Shown here: in pieces, positions 1 through 8,270 of the stretch
Numbering within the stretch: position 1 is the first letter of the stretch
How the letters are laid out: each line of letters starts with the position of its first letter
Assembly: GCA_900318145.1 (NCBI GenBank)
Contig: ONJM01000001.1
Span: 186,001-250,000, forward strand
Direction: 5' to 3'
DNA: 64,000 nucleotides
Origin: an uncultured Eubacteriales bacterium
GTDB taxonomy: Bacteria; Bacillota; Clostridia; Christensenellales; Aristaeellaceae
Program-made: the position numbers and the translations under genes
The notes under the pieces: generated by a model
What the model was told of the DNA's origin: nothing
The model's database searches: none
What the model saw: only the letters and a program-made list of their open reading frames with translations

Positions 1-1
1 G

Positions 2-586
2 GACCTGTGGTTCTCCACGAAGGACACGATCAGCAAGGTATATGACCACCGGTTCAAGGACATCTTCGCGGAGCTGTATGAGAAGGAATACAGGGAAGCG
101 TTTGAAAAAGCCGGAATTACCTATTTCTATACCCTGATTGACGACGCGGTGGCGCGGGTGGTCCGCTCGGAGGGCGGCTTCATCTGGGCGTGCAAGAACT
201 ACGACGGCGACGTGATGAGCGATATGATCGCCACGGCGTTCGGCTCCCTGGCCATGATGACCTCGGTGCTGGTGAGCCCGGACGGGCAGTTTGAATACGA
301 GGCTGCCCACGGAACCGTGACCCGGCATTATTACCGCTACCTGAAGGGTGAGGAGACCAGCACCAATCCCGTGGCGACGATCTTCGCCTGGAGCGGCGCG
401 CTGCGCAAGCGGGGCGAGCTGGACGGGCTGCCGGAGCTGCAGGCGTTCGCGGACAGGCTGGAGAAAGCGGTGCTGGATACCATCAACGGCGGGATCATGA
501 CGAAGGATCTGGCGCTGCTGTACGAAGGGGAAGCGCGGGGCGTGAGCAGCAGGGAGTTTTTGGAGGCAGTACAGGGAAGGATGTAA
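2..586 (+). CDS. icd: NADP-dependent isocitrate dehydrogenase, C-terminal part (truncated by window edge)
   Basis: This is the 3' end of a cytosolic NADP-dependent isocitrate dehydrogenase, which converts isocitrate to 2-oxoglutarate with CO2 release and supplies NADPH and glutamate precursor. The open frame enters at base 2 and gives 194 residues before TAA at 584-586. The family is usually about 400 residues, so roughly half lies upstream. Diagnostic segments are [31 protein letters not shown] and [12 protein letters not shown]. They match the homodimeric (eukaryote-like, type II) subfamily better than the E. coli Icd subfamily. No internal start is needed. The next element downstream is an RNA gene with its own promoter. 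Confidence 0.93.
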   Translation, partial: DLWFSTKDTISKVYDHRFKDIFAELYEKEYREAFEKAGITYFYTLIDDAVARVVRSEGGFIWACKNYDGDVMSDMIATAFGSLAMMTSVLVSPDGQFEYEAAHGTVTRHYYRYLKGEETSTNPVATIFAWSGALRKRGELDGLPELQAFADRLEKAVLDTINGGIMTKDLALLYEGEARGVSSREFLEAVQGRM

Positions 587-651
587 TGTAAATCCTGCCC
601 GGAGCGGTACAGGGCCTGCCGGTATCAGCGAATGTATACAAAATGAAGGTA

Positions 652-679
652 TTGACGAACGGGCGGGATATGATATAAT
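652..679 (+). promoter_or_regulatory. Sigma-A type promoter of the putative 6S RNA
   Basis: The -35 box TTGACG (652-657) and the -10 box TATAAT (674-679) are separated by 16 bp. A TG extension lies just before the -10 (671-672). The predicted transcription start is near 686. No protein gene starts close downstream, which points to a stand-alone RNA gene. Confidence 0.75.
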
Positions 680-685
680 TTAGGC

Positions 686-905
686 AGATCTCCTGGGGAT
701 CGCGACAGCTTTTCGGTTTTCCCCACATTTCAAAAAATGGAGCCCGGGTCCAAGGATCGATATGCCACGCCCCCGTATTCATACGCCAGGGGACGGCAGA
801 GTCGGTCGGCAGGGCACCAGCCTGCTATACATAGCGGGTGAAAAAACGAAAGCATCGGCTCCCTGGGGTCCATATAAAGAGCACCGGTTCACGGCGCTCT
901 TTTTT
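686..905 (+). ncRNA. ssrS: Putative 6S RNA
   Basis: The segment from 686 to about 870 has no convincing reading frame and folds by eye into the 6S plan. A long imperfect closing stem pairs 687-724 with 836-870; examples are 691-699 with 860-868 and 708-720 with 841-853. A large internal bubble follows, and its 3' side carries a small hairpin (GCTAT/ATAGC, 823-834). An irregular terminal arm spans 742-815, with 754-759 pairing to 801-806 and CCCC 771-774 pairing to GGGG 789-792. Its own promoter and terminator flank it. 6S RNA mimics an open promoter and binds the housekeeping RNA polymerase holoenzyme. Another structured RNA remains possible because 6S is conserved in shape rather than sequence. 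Confidence 0.62.
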
Positions 906-909
906 TTTC
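876..909 (+). terminator. Rho-independent terminator of the 6S-like RNA
   Basis: The arms AAGAGCACCG (877-886) and CGGCGCTCTT (892-901) pair with one A-C mismatch around a short GTTCA loop. A run of T residues follows. It closes the transcript starting near 686. Confidence 0.8.
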
Positions 910-958
910 GAAAATGTTCATTTTGCGTTCATATTCCATTCATTTCAGGCAGATAATC

Positions 959-964
959 TATAAT
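959..964 (+). promoter_or_regulatory. Possible -10 box for the efflux operon
   Basis: TATAAT at 959-964 precedes the first efflux gene by 42 bp, but no good -35 lies at the usual distance. The start of the following gene is set by GGAGG at 994-998, eight bases before ATG 1007. The promoter call is weak. Confidence 0.4.
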
Positions 965-1006
965 CGGAAGTAAGTTGTTTCAATCCTGGAAACGGAGGTT
1001 TTACCG

Positions 1007-2029
1007 ATGAACGGAAACGAAAAAGCGGAAAGGAAGTCAGGAAAAAAGAAAAAACGCCGGCTCATCCGGAGGCTGACTGTACTGGCCGTCCTGCTGGTGA
1101 TTGTCGGCGGATTCGGCTTCCTGGTGATCCGGAAGCTTCAGCGGGACAATACCGTTACCTATGACGCCTACACGACGACGGTTGGCACAATTTCCAACTC
1201 CCTGAGCTACAGCGGCAGCATGCAGCTGATCAACAGCACAACCTACACGGCGGACGCCGACGCGAAAGTCCGGGAAGTATACGTTTCCACCGGAGACAGC
1301 GTGAAAAACGGAGACAGGCTGGTGCGGCTTTCCAACGGAACGACGGTTACGGCGGAATTCGACGGACGGATCAATATGCTTAACGCCGCGAAGGGCGACG
1401 AGGTTAAAAAGGACGACAGCCTGGTTCAGGTGACGGATTTCGACAATATGCAGGTATCCTTCCGGATCGGCGAAAGCGACATCTCCCAGGTTTCCGCGGG
1501 CCAGAGCGTGCGGGTGACGGTGGCGTCCGCGGGAGCGACCTTCAATTCCACGGTGAAGAGCATCGACTATTCCACCTACAGCGGAAACAACGTGGCTTAC
1601 TATACCGCGGTGGTGGATGTGGACACATCCGGCAAAAATATCTATCCGGGGATGCAGGCGACGGTCACGATTCCAAAGGAGGAAGCGAAGGACGTTGTGA
1701 TCCTGAAAATGGACGCGATCTCCACCGCTATGGATAATTCCGCGTTCGTGTACGTCCGGCAGGAAGACGGGACAATGGCGCGGCAGCCGGTTACCGTAGG
1801 CGTATCGAACGGCAATTATGTGGAGATCAAAGACGGCATCGGAGACGGTGAAACCGTATACGCGGTCGCGAAGAAGGAAGAGACGGAGACCGGCCTCTTC
1901 GCGGGGCTGTTCAGCACGCAGCAGGTGAATCCGCCGGCAGGCGGCTGGAACCGTAATTCCGGCGGCGGAAACAACGGCGGCAACGGCAGCGGCAGGCCTT
2001 CGGGTACGGGCGGCGGAAGCGGCAGGTGA
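1007..2029 (+). CDS. Efflux transporter adaptor subunit (HlyD/MacA family)
   Basis: This 340-residue membrane-fusion or adaptor protein resembles MacA or Bacillus YknX, which work with an ABC exporter. A basic cytoplasmic N-terminus is followed by one transmembrane helix at about residues 23-41. Then come a split biotinyl-lipoyl-like beta domain (about 70-145, with GDSVKNGDRL and KGDEVKKDDSLVQV) and a beta-barrel region. The last 40 residues are a flexible Gly/Asn/Ser-rich tail. There is no coiled-coil hairpin of the length seen in Gram-negative MacA, which fits a cell without an outer membrane. It starts an operon with the ATPase (6 bp gap), the permease and a second adaptor-like protein. 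The substrate cannot be read from sequence; antimicrobial peptides or toxic metabolites are typical for the family. Confidence 0.85.
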   Translation: MNGNEKAERKSGKKKKRRLIRRLTVLAVLLVIVGGFGFLVIRKLQRDNTVTYDAYTTTVGTISNSLSYSGSMQLINSTTYTADADAKVREVYVSTGDSVKNGDRLVRLSNGTTVTAEFDGRINMLNAAKGDEVKKDDSLVQVTDFDNMQVSFRIGESDISQVSAGQSVRVTVASAGATFNSTVKSIDYSTYSGNNVAYYTAVVDVDTSGKNIYPGMQATVTIPKEEAKDVVILKMDAISTAMDNSAFVYVRQEDGTMARQPVTVGVSNGNYVEIKDGIGDGETVYAVAKKEETETGLFAGLFSTQQVNPPAGGWNRNSGGGNNGGNGSGRPSGTGGGSGR

Positions 2030-2035
2030 CGCGCT

Positions 2036-2734
2036 ATGGCAGAGAACGTTTTCTTTGAGATGCGCGGCATCGACAAAGACTACATCATGGGCGGCGAGCC
2101 GGTTCACGCACTGAAGAACATCAACCTTTCCATTGAGGAAGGGGAGTATCTTTCCGTACTCGGGCCTTCCGGCAGCGGAAAATCCACCCTGATGAACATT
2201 ATCGGGTGCCTGGATACGCCGACGGCGGGGCAGTACACCCTGCGGGGACGGGAGGTTGAGGAGCTGGACGAAACAGAGCTGGCGCAGCTGCGCAGCCGGG
2301 AGATCGGTTTTATTTTCCAGAATTCCCAGCTGCTGAACCGGCTGACGGCCCTCAAGAATGTGGAGCTGCCGCTGATTTATGCCGGAGTCCTGCCGAAAGA
2401 ACGGCGGCGGCGGGCGGAAGCCATGCTGGAACGGGTCGGACTGGCGGACCGGATGGACCACCTGCCCACGCAGCTGTCCGGCGGGCAGCAGCAGCGGGTG
2501 GCGATCGCACGGGCGCTGGTCGGGAATCCGTCCCTGCTGCTGGCGGATGAGCCCACCGGCGCGCTGGACCAGAAAACCGGCGCGCAGATCATGGAGCTTT
2601 TCAGCGAGCTGAACGCGGAACACCGGACGGTCATCATGATCACCCACGACATGAACATTGCCGCGCATGCCCGGCGGATTATCCGGATCATCGACGGAGA
2701 GATCACGGAAGGAGGTTCGGTGAAGGATGCTTAA
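2036..2734 (+). CDS. ABC transporter ATP-binding protein (MacB/LolD type)
   Basis: This 232-residue nucleotide-binding subunit powers the efflux complex from the cytoplasmic face. The Walker A motif GPSGSGKST is at residues 43-51. The signature LSGGQQQR lies near residue 148, the Walker B with catalytic Glu (LLADEPTGALD) near 168, and the switch His (ITHD) near 203. Its length and the close spacing of motifs match the MacB/LolD/YknY family that partners FtsX-like permeases. The gene lies 6 bp after the adaptor and overlaps the permease gene by 8 bp, so the three are translationally coupled. The permease is separate, not fused as in Gram-negative MacB. Confidence 0.93.
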   Translation: MAENVFFEMRGIDKDYIMGGEPVHALKNINLSIEEGEYLSVLGPSGSGKSTLMNIIGCLDTPTAGQYTLRGREVEELDETELAQLRSREIGFIFQNSQLLNRLTALKNVELPLIYAGVLPKERRRRAEAMLERVGLADRMDHLPTQLSGGQQQRVAIARALVGNPSLLLADEPTGALDQKTGAQIMELFSELNAEHRTVIMITHDMNIAAHARRIIRIIDGEITEGGSVKDA

Positions 2735-3938
2735 GAAAGTCCGCGGAACCTTCGTCATGCTCGGCGAATGCATCCGGATGTCGATGGACAATATCCGGGG
2801 GAACAAGGTCCGGTCCTTCCTTACCCTGCTGGGCATCATGATCGGCGTTACCGCGGTGATCGCCCTGATTTCCACCGTGTCCGGCGTATCCGGATCGCTT
2901 GCCTCCTCCTTCAGCAGCATGGGCGCCGGACGGCTTTCGGTCGGCGTGACGGGAAGCGATCTCAAGACCGGCATGACGCCGGAAAACCTGGCACAGATTG
3001 CCGCGCTGGACAGCGTGGAGGGCATCGTCCCGAGCGTGAGCCTGAACGGCAGGGTATCCTACAACAATACGGTGGAAACCAACGTGAGCGTTTCCGGGCG
3101 GAACGCCTACTACTTTCTGAGCAATCCGGACCTGATCCTGCAGGGGCGGGCGCTGAACTTCATCGACGACGACAACGCCACGTACGCCTGCGTGATCAGT
3201 AAAAATATGGTCGAAACCTTTTTCTTCGGCGTCAATCCGCTGGGGGAGACGATCTACATCTCCGGTATCCCGTTTACGGTGGCGGGACGCTACGAGGAGG
3301 ATTCCGGCGGCGGGGTGGCCTCCCTGTTCAGCGGGAAGCCGGACATCCTGATTCCATACACGACGGCGATGAAGATCAACAACACCCGGGAGATTACCAG
3401 CTTTACCGTATACCTGAAGGAAGGCACAGATTCCAAAACGGCCGCGTCGGAAGTTGAGGAAAAGATGGATGTCCTCTTCGATTTTGAAGACGACTGCTTC
3501 ACGGTGACCGCGATGACAAGCATCGAGGAAACCATGGAAACCATGATGGGCATGATGAGCACCCTGCTGGCGGGCATCGCGTCCATCGCGCTGATTGTCG
3601 GCGGCATCGGCATCATGAACATGATGCTGACCACCGTTACAGAGCGTACGGCGGAGATCGGCCTGAAAAAGGCGCTCGGCGCGATCCCCTGGCAGATCCA
3701 GGCCCAGTTTCTGATCGAATCCTTCCTGCTTTCGATGATCGGCGGCCTGCTCGGGGTTGCTGCCGGGCTGGTGCTGAGCTATGTCCTGTGCAATGTGCTG
3801 GAGACGGAATTTGTCCTGAACACGGGCGCCATTTTCCTCGGCACAGGCTTCTCCGCCGCGGTGGGTATCATCTTCGGATGGGCACCGGCGCGGAAGGCCA
3901 GCAGGCTGAATCCGATTGAAGCCCTGCGGGCTGTATAA
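2727..3938 (+). CDS. ABC transporter permease (MacB/FtsX family)
   Basis: This 403-residue permease has four expected membrane helices. The first is at about residues 27-48 and precedes a large extracellular MacB-type core domain (about 50-260). Three more lie near 275-300, 325-350 and 365-385. Typical segments are NKVRSFLTLLGIMIGVTAV at the first helix and IGIMNMMLTTVTERTAEIG with KKALGA before the later helices. MacB-family permeases are mechanotransmitters that expel substrate from the outer face rather than classic channel importers. Its start overlaps the ATPase gene. It forms the membrane core between two adaptor-like genes. Confidence 0.92.
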   Translation: MLKKVRGTFVMLGECIRMSMDNIRGNKVRSFLTLLGIMIGVTAVIALISTVSGVSGSLASSFSSMGAGRLSVGVTGSDLKTGMTPENLAQIAALDSVEGIVPSVSLNGRVSYNNTVETNVSVSGRNAYYFLSNPDLILQGRALNFIDDDNATYACVISKNMVETFFFGVNPLGETIYISGIPFTVAGRYEEDSGGGVASLFSGKPDILIPYTTAMKINNTREITSFTVYLKEGTDSKTAASEVEEKMDVLFDFEDDCFTVTAMTSIEETMETMMGMMSTLLAGIASIALIVGGIGIMNMMLTTVTERTAEIGLKKALGAIPWQIQAQFLIESFLLSMIGGLLGVAAGLVLSYVLCNVLETEFVLNTGAIFLGTGFSAAVGIIFGWAPARKASRLNPIEALRAV

Positions 3939-3978
3939 TCAAAAAATAAAAAAAAAAATAAGAAAAGAGGGAAAGAAA

Positions 3979-5286
3979 ATGAAGAAACGGTTTATTGCCT
4001 GCCTGACTGCCGCTGTGTGCGCCGTGACGCTGGCCGGCGCGGCCTGCGCGGAATCCATTACCCTGGGCGGTACCACAATCCCCGCGAAGACGGTGACGGT
4101 TTACGCGCCTGTCAGCGGAACGGTGGACACCGTTCTGCCGGAAGTGGGGCAGAAAATTCAGGCCGGAGACACCCTGTACACGCTGAAGACCAACAAGGTC
4201 TACGCGGACCGGGACGGAACGGTGACCGGCATTTTCGCGCAGCCCGGGGACGACGCCGATACCGTCGTGAACAATTACGGCGGCGTGATGTTCATTGAGG
4301 GAACTTCCAGGTTTACGGTGAACGCTTCCACCGAGAACGCGTACGGCAGCCTGGAAACCAAATATGTGCATGTGGGCGAGCCGGTGGGAGTCATCTGCCG
4401 CAGCAGCGCCGCCCGGAAGGGAACCGGCTTTGTCACCTCCGTCAGCGGAACGAGCTTCACGGTGGAGATTACGGAAGGGACGCTGTTCCTGAACGGCGAC
4501 TCCGTGGATGTATACCGGAACGCGGAGTATGTATATGAAAAGCGGATCGGCCGCGGCTCGATCAGCCGTATCGCTCCTGAACCCATCACCGCGGCCGGCG
4601 GCATCATACGCATCGCCGTGGAGGACGGCGCGGCGGTGAAGCGCGGGGACCTGCTGCTGGAGACGGTGGACGGAACCTTTGACGCGTACGCCGCGGGCGG
4701 AACGGACGTTGCAGCGGAAATCAGCGGCGTGGTTGCCAGCGTCAGCGTGCAGGCAGGCGGATCCGTCCAGAAGGGCGCCGCGGCAGCGGAGATTTATCCG
4801 CTGGATACAATGCGGGTGGAAGCGACCATTCCGGAAGACTACGTGAACATGGTCCGGGAAGGGGATACCGTGGTGATCGAAGCGGAAGCCGGCGAAAAGA
4901 AAACCTATGAGGGAACGGTGGTCCTGGTTTCCGCCATCGCGGAGGCGGAAAGCGAAGAAACCGGCTACCGGATCGTGGCGGAATTTGTTCCGGACGACAC
5001 ACTGCGCTTCGGCATGAATATGCTGATCACGGCGGGTCAGGAAGAAGAACCGGAAGCCGCGCCGGCTGAAGAAACGGTACAGCCCTCGGAGGAAACGCAG
5101 GAAACTCCGGAGGCGGAAAACAGCGAAACGGAAAAACGGGGCGGACGAAGGGAACGCCCCGGACGGAACGGGGACGACGGACAGCAGGAAATGCCCGGGG
5201 ACGGCGAACGGCCGGAGATGCCCGGGAGCGGGGAACTGCCGGAAGCGCCGGACGGCGGCGAACCGGCCGGGGCACCGGAAAGCTGA
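3979..5286 (+). CDS. Secreted HlyD-like adaptor protein with acidic Pro/Gly-rich tail
   Basis: This 435-residue protein starts at ATG 3979 after a purine-rich GAGGG ribosome site. An upstream in-frame ATG would add a non-signal extension and is not preferred. Residues 1-23 form a cleavable signal peptide ending near ACA. Two lipoyl-like beta segments follow (APVSGTVDTVLPEVGQKIQ near 35 and EISGVVASVSVQAGGSVQ near 245), with a barrel-like region around 285-340. The final 80 residues are rich in Glu, Pro and Gly and likely disordered. It resembles an efflux adaptor without the N-terminal anchor of the first one. Being last in the operon, it may form a mixed adaptor layer or couple the pump to the cell wall; that role is inferred. 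Confidence 0.75.
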   Translation: MKKRFIACLTAAVCAVTLAGAACAESITLGGTTIPAKTVTVYAPVSGTVDTVLPEVGQKIQAGDTLYTLKTNKVYADRDGTVTGIFAQPGDDADTVVNNYGGVMFIEGTSRFTVNASTENAYGSLETKYVHVGEPVGVICRSSAARKGTGFVTSVSGTSFTVEITEGTLFLNGDSVDVYRNAEYVYEKRIGRGSISRIAPEPITAAGGIIRIAVEDGAAVKRGDLLLETVDGTFDAYAAGGTDVAAEISGVVASVSVQAGGSVQKGAAAAEIYPLDTMRVEATIPEDYVNMVREGDTVVIEAEAGEKKTYEGTVVLVSAIAEAESEETGYRIVAEFVPDDTLRFGMNMLITAGQEEEPEAAPAEETVQPSEETQETPEAENSETEKRGGRRERPGRNGDDGQQEMPGDGERPEMPGSGELPEAPDGGEPAGAPES

Positions 5287-5317
5287 TCCGGACCCGGCGA
5301 AGGGAAACAGGCACAAG

Positions 5318-5348
5318 AAAAACCGGGAGCAGCGCGCTCCCGGTTTTT
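5318..5348. terminator. Bidirectional rho-independent terminator
   Basis: A perfect 13-bp stem, AAAAACCGGGAGC (5318-5330) with its complement (5336-5348), closes a 5-base loop. The A-run and T-run let it end both the rightward efflux operon and the leftward gene that finishes at 5360. Confidence 0.9.
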
Positions 5349-5359
5349 CGTTCCATGAT

Positions 5360-5842
5360 TTATCTGCCCAGCGTGATCCGGGCGGAGAAGGGAAGGCCCC
5401 AGACATACCAGGTAACCGTCGCTTCCCGGACGGAGTGCATGCTCCGGGCGGTGAGGACGGTGGCGGAGATACTCGTTTCACTGCGGGCGGGAAGGACTGT
5501 TTCCTTCGTTGTTCCGATGGAAAGAATATCGCCGGACATGGGCGTTACCTGAATTTCAACGGTATCCGCCTGCAGAAAGGTTTTGTTCGCCACGCGTACT
5601 GTCCAGGTATAGAAAAGGCAGTTTTCCGGATCCGGAAGATCCGGAACGGAATAACGGGTGCCCACAAAGGTACCGGATTCAAGGCTGGTTTTCAGGCTGC
5701 TGAAGTAATCCGCCTGGGTGAGGGGATCCGTCGCGACGCATTCAACAAAGGAAACCTCCAGATTGGCGGAAAAATACAGGTAACCGACGCCGGCGAAGGC
5801 GGCGATGACCAGAATCACCAGGAAGATGGCTAACGGTTTCAC
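5360..5842 (-). CDS. Small membrane-anchored protein of unknown function
   Basis: This 160-residue protein starts at GTG (complement of 5840-5842) behind GAGGTG. I do not recognise a named family. Residues 3-27 form a single hydrophobic helix, either an anchor or an uncleaved signal. The remaining 130 residues are soluble, beta-rich and outward-facing, with segments such as FYTWTVRVANKTFLQADTVE that resemble an immunoglobulin-like strand pattern. It lies 26 bp after the OmpA/MotB-like gene and follows the MotA-like gene on the same strand, so it is probably a third component of that complex. The function is unknown. Confidence 0.7.
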   Translation of the reverse strand: MKPLAIFLVILVIAAFAGVGYLYFSANLEVSFVECVATDPLTQADYFSSLKTSLESGTFVGTRYSVPDLPDPENCLFYTWTVRVANKTFLQADTVEIQVTPMSGDILSIGTTKETVLPARSETSISATVLTARSMHSVREATVTWYVWGLPFSARITLGR

Positions 5843-5868
5843 GGTTTCACCTCAGTTCGGTCCGGGGG

Positions 5869-6840
5869 TCAGTTGCCGGAAGACTGCTCCTGCTCGGAGA
5901 GGATCCGGTTCATTTCCGCGATCATTTCGGCGTCCTTCAGGCTGAATTTGAATTCCACGCGTCTGGACGCGTCCGGATTCTCACGGCCGTCCTCAAAGTA
6001 TACCAGGTCCGACCAGCTCCGGCCTTTGGCGGTCAGGATGTCCTGGAGCTTCAGTTTCTGCGCCCGGGTCAGGGAAGGCAGATCCAGGCAGTACAGAGCC
6101 ACCGACAGCGCGCGGTTCTGGCTGAGCTTCAGGTTGCTTTCATAGGAACCGGAGGAATCGGTATGGCCTTCGATAATAATCTCACCCAGGTAGTCCGCAT
6201 ATTTGTCCTGCAGGAGTACGTTCAGGTATACAGGAATGAAGCGGTTCAGCAGATCCTGGCCTTCCTCCTTGATAACGGACTTTCCGGTTTCGAAGAAGAC
6301 GGAGCTGTCCAGCACGATATCGCCGGTGTTGGGATCCACAGTTGCTTTCATGTTTGCCGCGCTCAGGGAGGCGGACAGCTCGCGGATCATGGTGGTACGG
6401 ATACCGATCAGGTCATCGATCCGCTTTGCCTGGGACGCGAGGGCGAGCTGCTGTTCCTCCAGCTTGGCCGCGGCTTCCTCGAGGGCCTTCTGCTGGATGA
6501 TCAGGGTCGCCTTGGCGTTGTTCAGTTCCTCCTCCTTGGCGGACAGCGTGTCCTGCAGCTTATCCAGGTCCATCTGGATGATGATCAGCGCCTGCTCCTT
6601 CGCGTTCAGCTCGTCGGTGGCGAGATTCAGCGCGATTTTCTGCTCTTCCAGTTCCTTGTTTTTAATATCCAGCTCCAGAGTCTTGGTTTCGAGCATGGTG
6701 AAATACTGATAGAGGCTGTAGGCCAGAATCAGCACGAAAATCAGCAGCAGCGCGGCCATCATGTCGGAATAGCTGATCCAGCTGGCGCCGCCCTGGGAAC
6801 CGCGGGAGGCCCGCCGGTTGTGAATGCGTTGACGCGCCAT
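5869..6840 (-). CDS. OmpA/MotB-domain protein, partner of a MotA/ExbB-like channel
   Basis: This 323-residue protein has one transmembrane helix at about residues 22-45. The motif SYSDMMAALLLIF places Asp26 where MotB carries its ion-binding Asp. A long Glu/Leu/Ala-rich coiled coil follows (about 48-160, cytoplasm-distal). The C-terminal OmpA-like peptidoglycan-binding domain covers about 172-310, with FFETGKSVIKEEG and EGHTDSSGSYESNLKLSQNRA. The start lies 2 bp beyond the stop of the upstream MotA-like gene, with GAGGAG inside that gene's end, so the pair is coupled. The family uses ion flow to drive movement or force on the cell wall. No flagellar genes are near. The long coiled coil makes it look more like ZorB-type or other non-flagellar motors. 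Confidence 0.88.
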   Translation of the reverse strand: MARQRIHNRRASRGSQGGASWISYSDMMAALLLIFVLILAYSLYQYFTMLETKTLELDIKNKELEEQKIALNLATDELNAKEQALIIIQMDLDKLQDTLSAKEEELNNAKATLIIQQKALEEAAAKLEEQQLALASQAKRIDDLIGIRTTMIRELSASLSAANMKATVDPNTGDIVLDSSVFFETGKSVIKEEGQDLLNRFIPVYLNVLLQDKYADYLGEIIIEGHTDSSGSYESNLKLSQNRALSVALYCLDLPSLTRAQKLKLQDILTAKGRSWSDLVYFEDGRENPDASRRVEFKFSLKDAEMIAEMNRILSEQEQSSGN

Positions 6841-6842
6841 GA

Positions 6843-8123
6843 TCAGTCCTCCTCAGCGATGGCGGACAGGGTGGAATTGATACTGCTGATGTTTTCCTTC
6901 ATGGAGACAAGGACGGCGCGGATCTCCTTCAGGGAAGCTTCCCCGGCGTCCGCGGTCAGCGCGCTGATTTTGCCGCTCAGGCCGGAAATCAGGGCGGCCA
7001 GGTCCTTGTTTTCCTGCTGCATGCGGTTCAGCAGTTCCGCCGTGCGCTTTTCATAGTTTTCGTCATGCTCCCGAACCTGGTTGATGCCGCTCATATATGT
7101 GTCGAACTTATCGAGAATATGGTTCGTCATTTCCTGCAGGGTGCGGGCGTTATCGACAATTCCCCGGGCCGCGGAAACAGTGTCCCCGGTCTGCCGGGCC
7201 GCGGCGATCTGGTTCTGGGTGACCGCGTCCATGGCGGCGGACATGGCGGAGAACTGATTGCCCAGACTCCGGTCCATCTCATCCAGGAAGCGGGCGACGA
7301 TCCGGTTGACACCGTCGATCTGATTCCGGGTGGCGCCGATAATAAACCGGTCCATGGAATCGGACACCGGGGTCATGGCCCGGGTGATGCTGCGGCCGAC
7401 ATTGTCCGCCAGGCGGTCCACCAGGGTGTCGTTGATGCCCTGCAGCATGAAGTTCCGGTCCTGATTCTGGATGATCATCTGCACGTCGTTGTCCAGGGGC
7501 CGGGACATGGCCAGCTGAGTGAAGGAGACGACAAAATCGTCAATTGCCCGGTAGCTGGAACCCTGCGAAATCCGGTTCAGCATATTGAAGACAATGCTGC
7601 AGCTGATACCGGCCACCGAGGTGCCGAAGGCGAAACGCATTCCCTCCAGCAGAACCGGAATCCCTTCCACCAGCTGCGCGGAATCCGCGAAGTTCAGGGA
7701 AGAAAGACCCCGGGAAAGACCCATGAAGGTGCCCAGGATACCAAGGGAGGTGAGCAGGTTCGGAATCAGCTCCGCCAGGGTGGCGTTTCCGGGGCCGTGG
7801 GTGACGGTATCGTCGTTGATATAGTCCTCCACATTGGTAGGAAGGCCGCGGCGGTCCAGCTGCTCCGCGTTCTGCAGGAAACGCAGCCAGGTGCCCCGCA
7901 GGCGCTTGCCGACGAAACCGGACTGCTGCCAGACCGGTTTATCCGCCGTCTGCCCGGCGTCCGCCTGCAGGCGGGAAATTGCCCGGCGCATGGCGTGCGT
8001 GGTACGCCAGAGCGGAAGCAGGCACTTGAAAAAACCGATCAGCGTGACGACCGCGATGGCGGAATATACAAGATAATCAGCCAGATCCGGAAGAATATCC
8101 TTTACTTTCGATAAATCAGGCAT
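6843..8123 (-). CDS. MotA/TolQ/ExbB-like proton channel protein with long helical tail
   Basis: This 426-residue protein starts at ATG (complement of 8121-8123), preceded by GGGAGG. The open frame continues far upstream, but without a start signal and across the divergent promoter. Residues 15-37 form the first membrane helix, and two more lie at about 135-160 and 185-210 with the family pattern LLTSLGILGTFMGLSRGL. The C-terminal half (about 240-426) is a long polar helical tail predicted to reach into the cytoplasm. Its Gln/Asn-, Ala- and Leu-rich heptads resemble the tail of ZorA-type proteins. It should form the pentameric channel around the OmpA/MotB partner encoded next. The physiological role is unknown. 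Confidence 0.85.
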   Translation of the reverse strand: MPDLSKVKDILPDLADYLVYSAIAVVTLIGFFKCLLPLWRTTHAMRRAISRLQADAGQTADKPVWQQSGFVGKRLRGTWLRFLQNAEQLDRRGLPTNVEDYINDDTVTHGPGNATLAELIPNLLTSLGILGTFMGLSRGLSSLNFADSAQLVEGIPVLLEGMRFAFGTSVAGISCSIVFNMLNRISQGSSYRAIDDFVVSFTQLAMSRPLDNDVQMIIQNQDRNFMLQGINDTLVDRLADNVGRSITRAMTPVSDSMDRFIIGATRNQIDGVNRIVARFLDEMDRSLGNQFSAMSAAMDAVTQNQIAAARQTGDTVSAARGIVDNARTLQEMTNHILDKFDTYMSGINQVREHDENYEKRTAELLNRMQQENKDLAALISGLSGKISALTADAGEASLKEIRAVLVSMKENISSINSTLSAIAEED

Positions 8124-8154
8124 ACTGCGCGCCTCCCTGCTGCAAAGATAATTC

Positions 8155-8183
8155 ATTATATCATATTGGAATTGAAATGTAAA
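8155..8183 (-). promoter_or_regulatory. Promoter of the MotA/OmpA-like operon
   Basis: On the reverse strand, -35 TTTACA (complement of 8178-8183) and -10 TATAAT (complement of 8155-8160) are 17 bp apart, with a TGA extension. It reads toward the MotA-like start at 8123. Confidence 0.8.
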
Positions 8184-8202
8184 TGAAACAGATGCGTAAT
8201 AG

Positions 8203-8231
8203 TTGTTGGGCACAATGAAAAATGCTATAAT
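8203..8231 (+). promoter_or_regulatory. Promoter of the DUF308 gene
   Basis: TTGTTG (8203-8208) and TATAAT (8226-8231) are spaced by 17 bp, with a TGC extension. It diverges from the motor-operon promoter only 20 bp away, so both may share a regulator. Confidence 0.75.
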
Positions 8232-8270
8232 CAGCCGAAAAGACAAAGGATCATACGGAGGTGCGTCGCG

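Noticed and set aside
762-956. Small protein within the 6S-like RNA region
   Set aside because: It crosses the RNA's terminator, has no ribosome site, and its translation looks random.
1037-3025. Long antisense reading frames, for example opposite the efflux, EF-G-like and DUF5696-like genes
   Set aside because: They are His/Arg/Pro/Gln-rich shadows of codon-biased genes, without ribosome sites or recognisable domains.
5360-8123. Zorya defence system or flagellar stator
   Set aside because: The channel pair resembles ZorA/ZorB in layout, but no ZorC/D/E-like nuclease or helicase is adjacent, and no flagellar gene is in the window. Naming either would go beyond the sequence.
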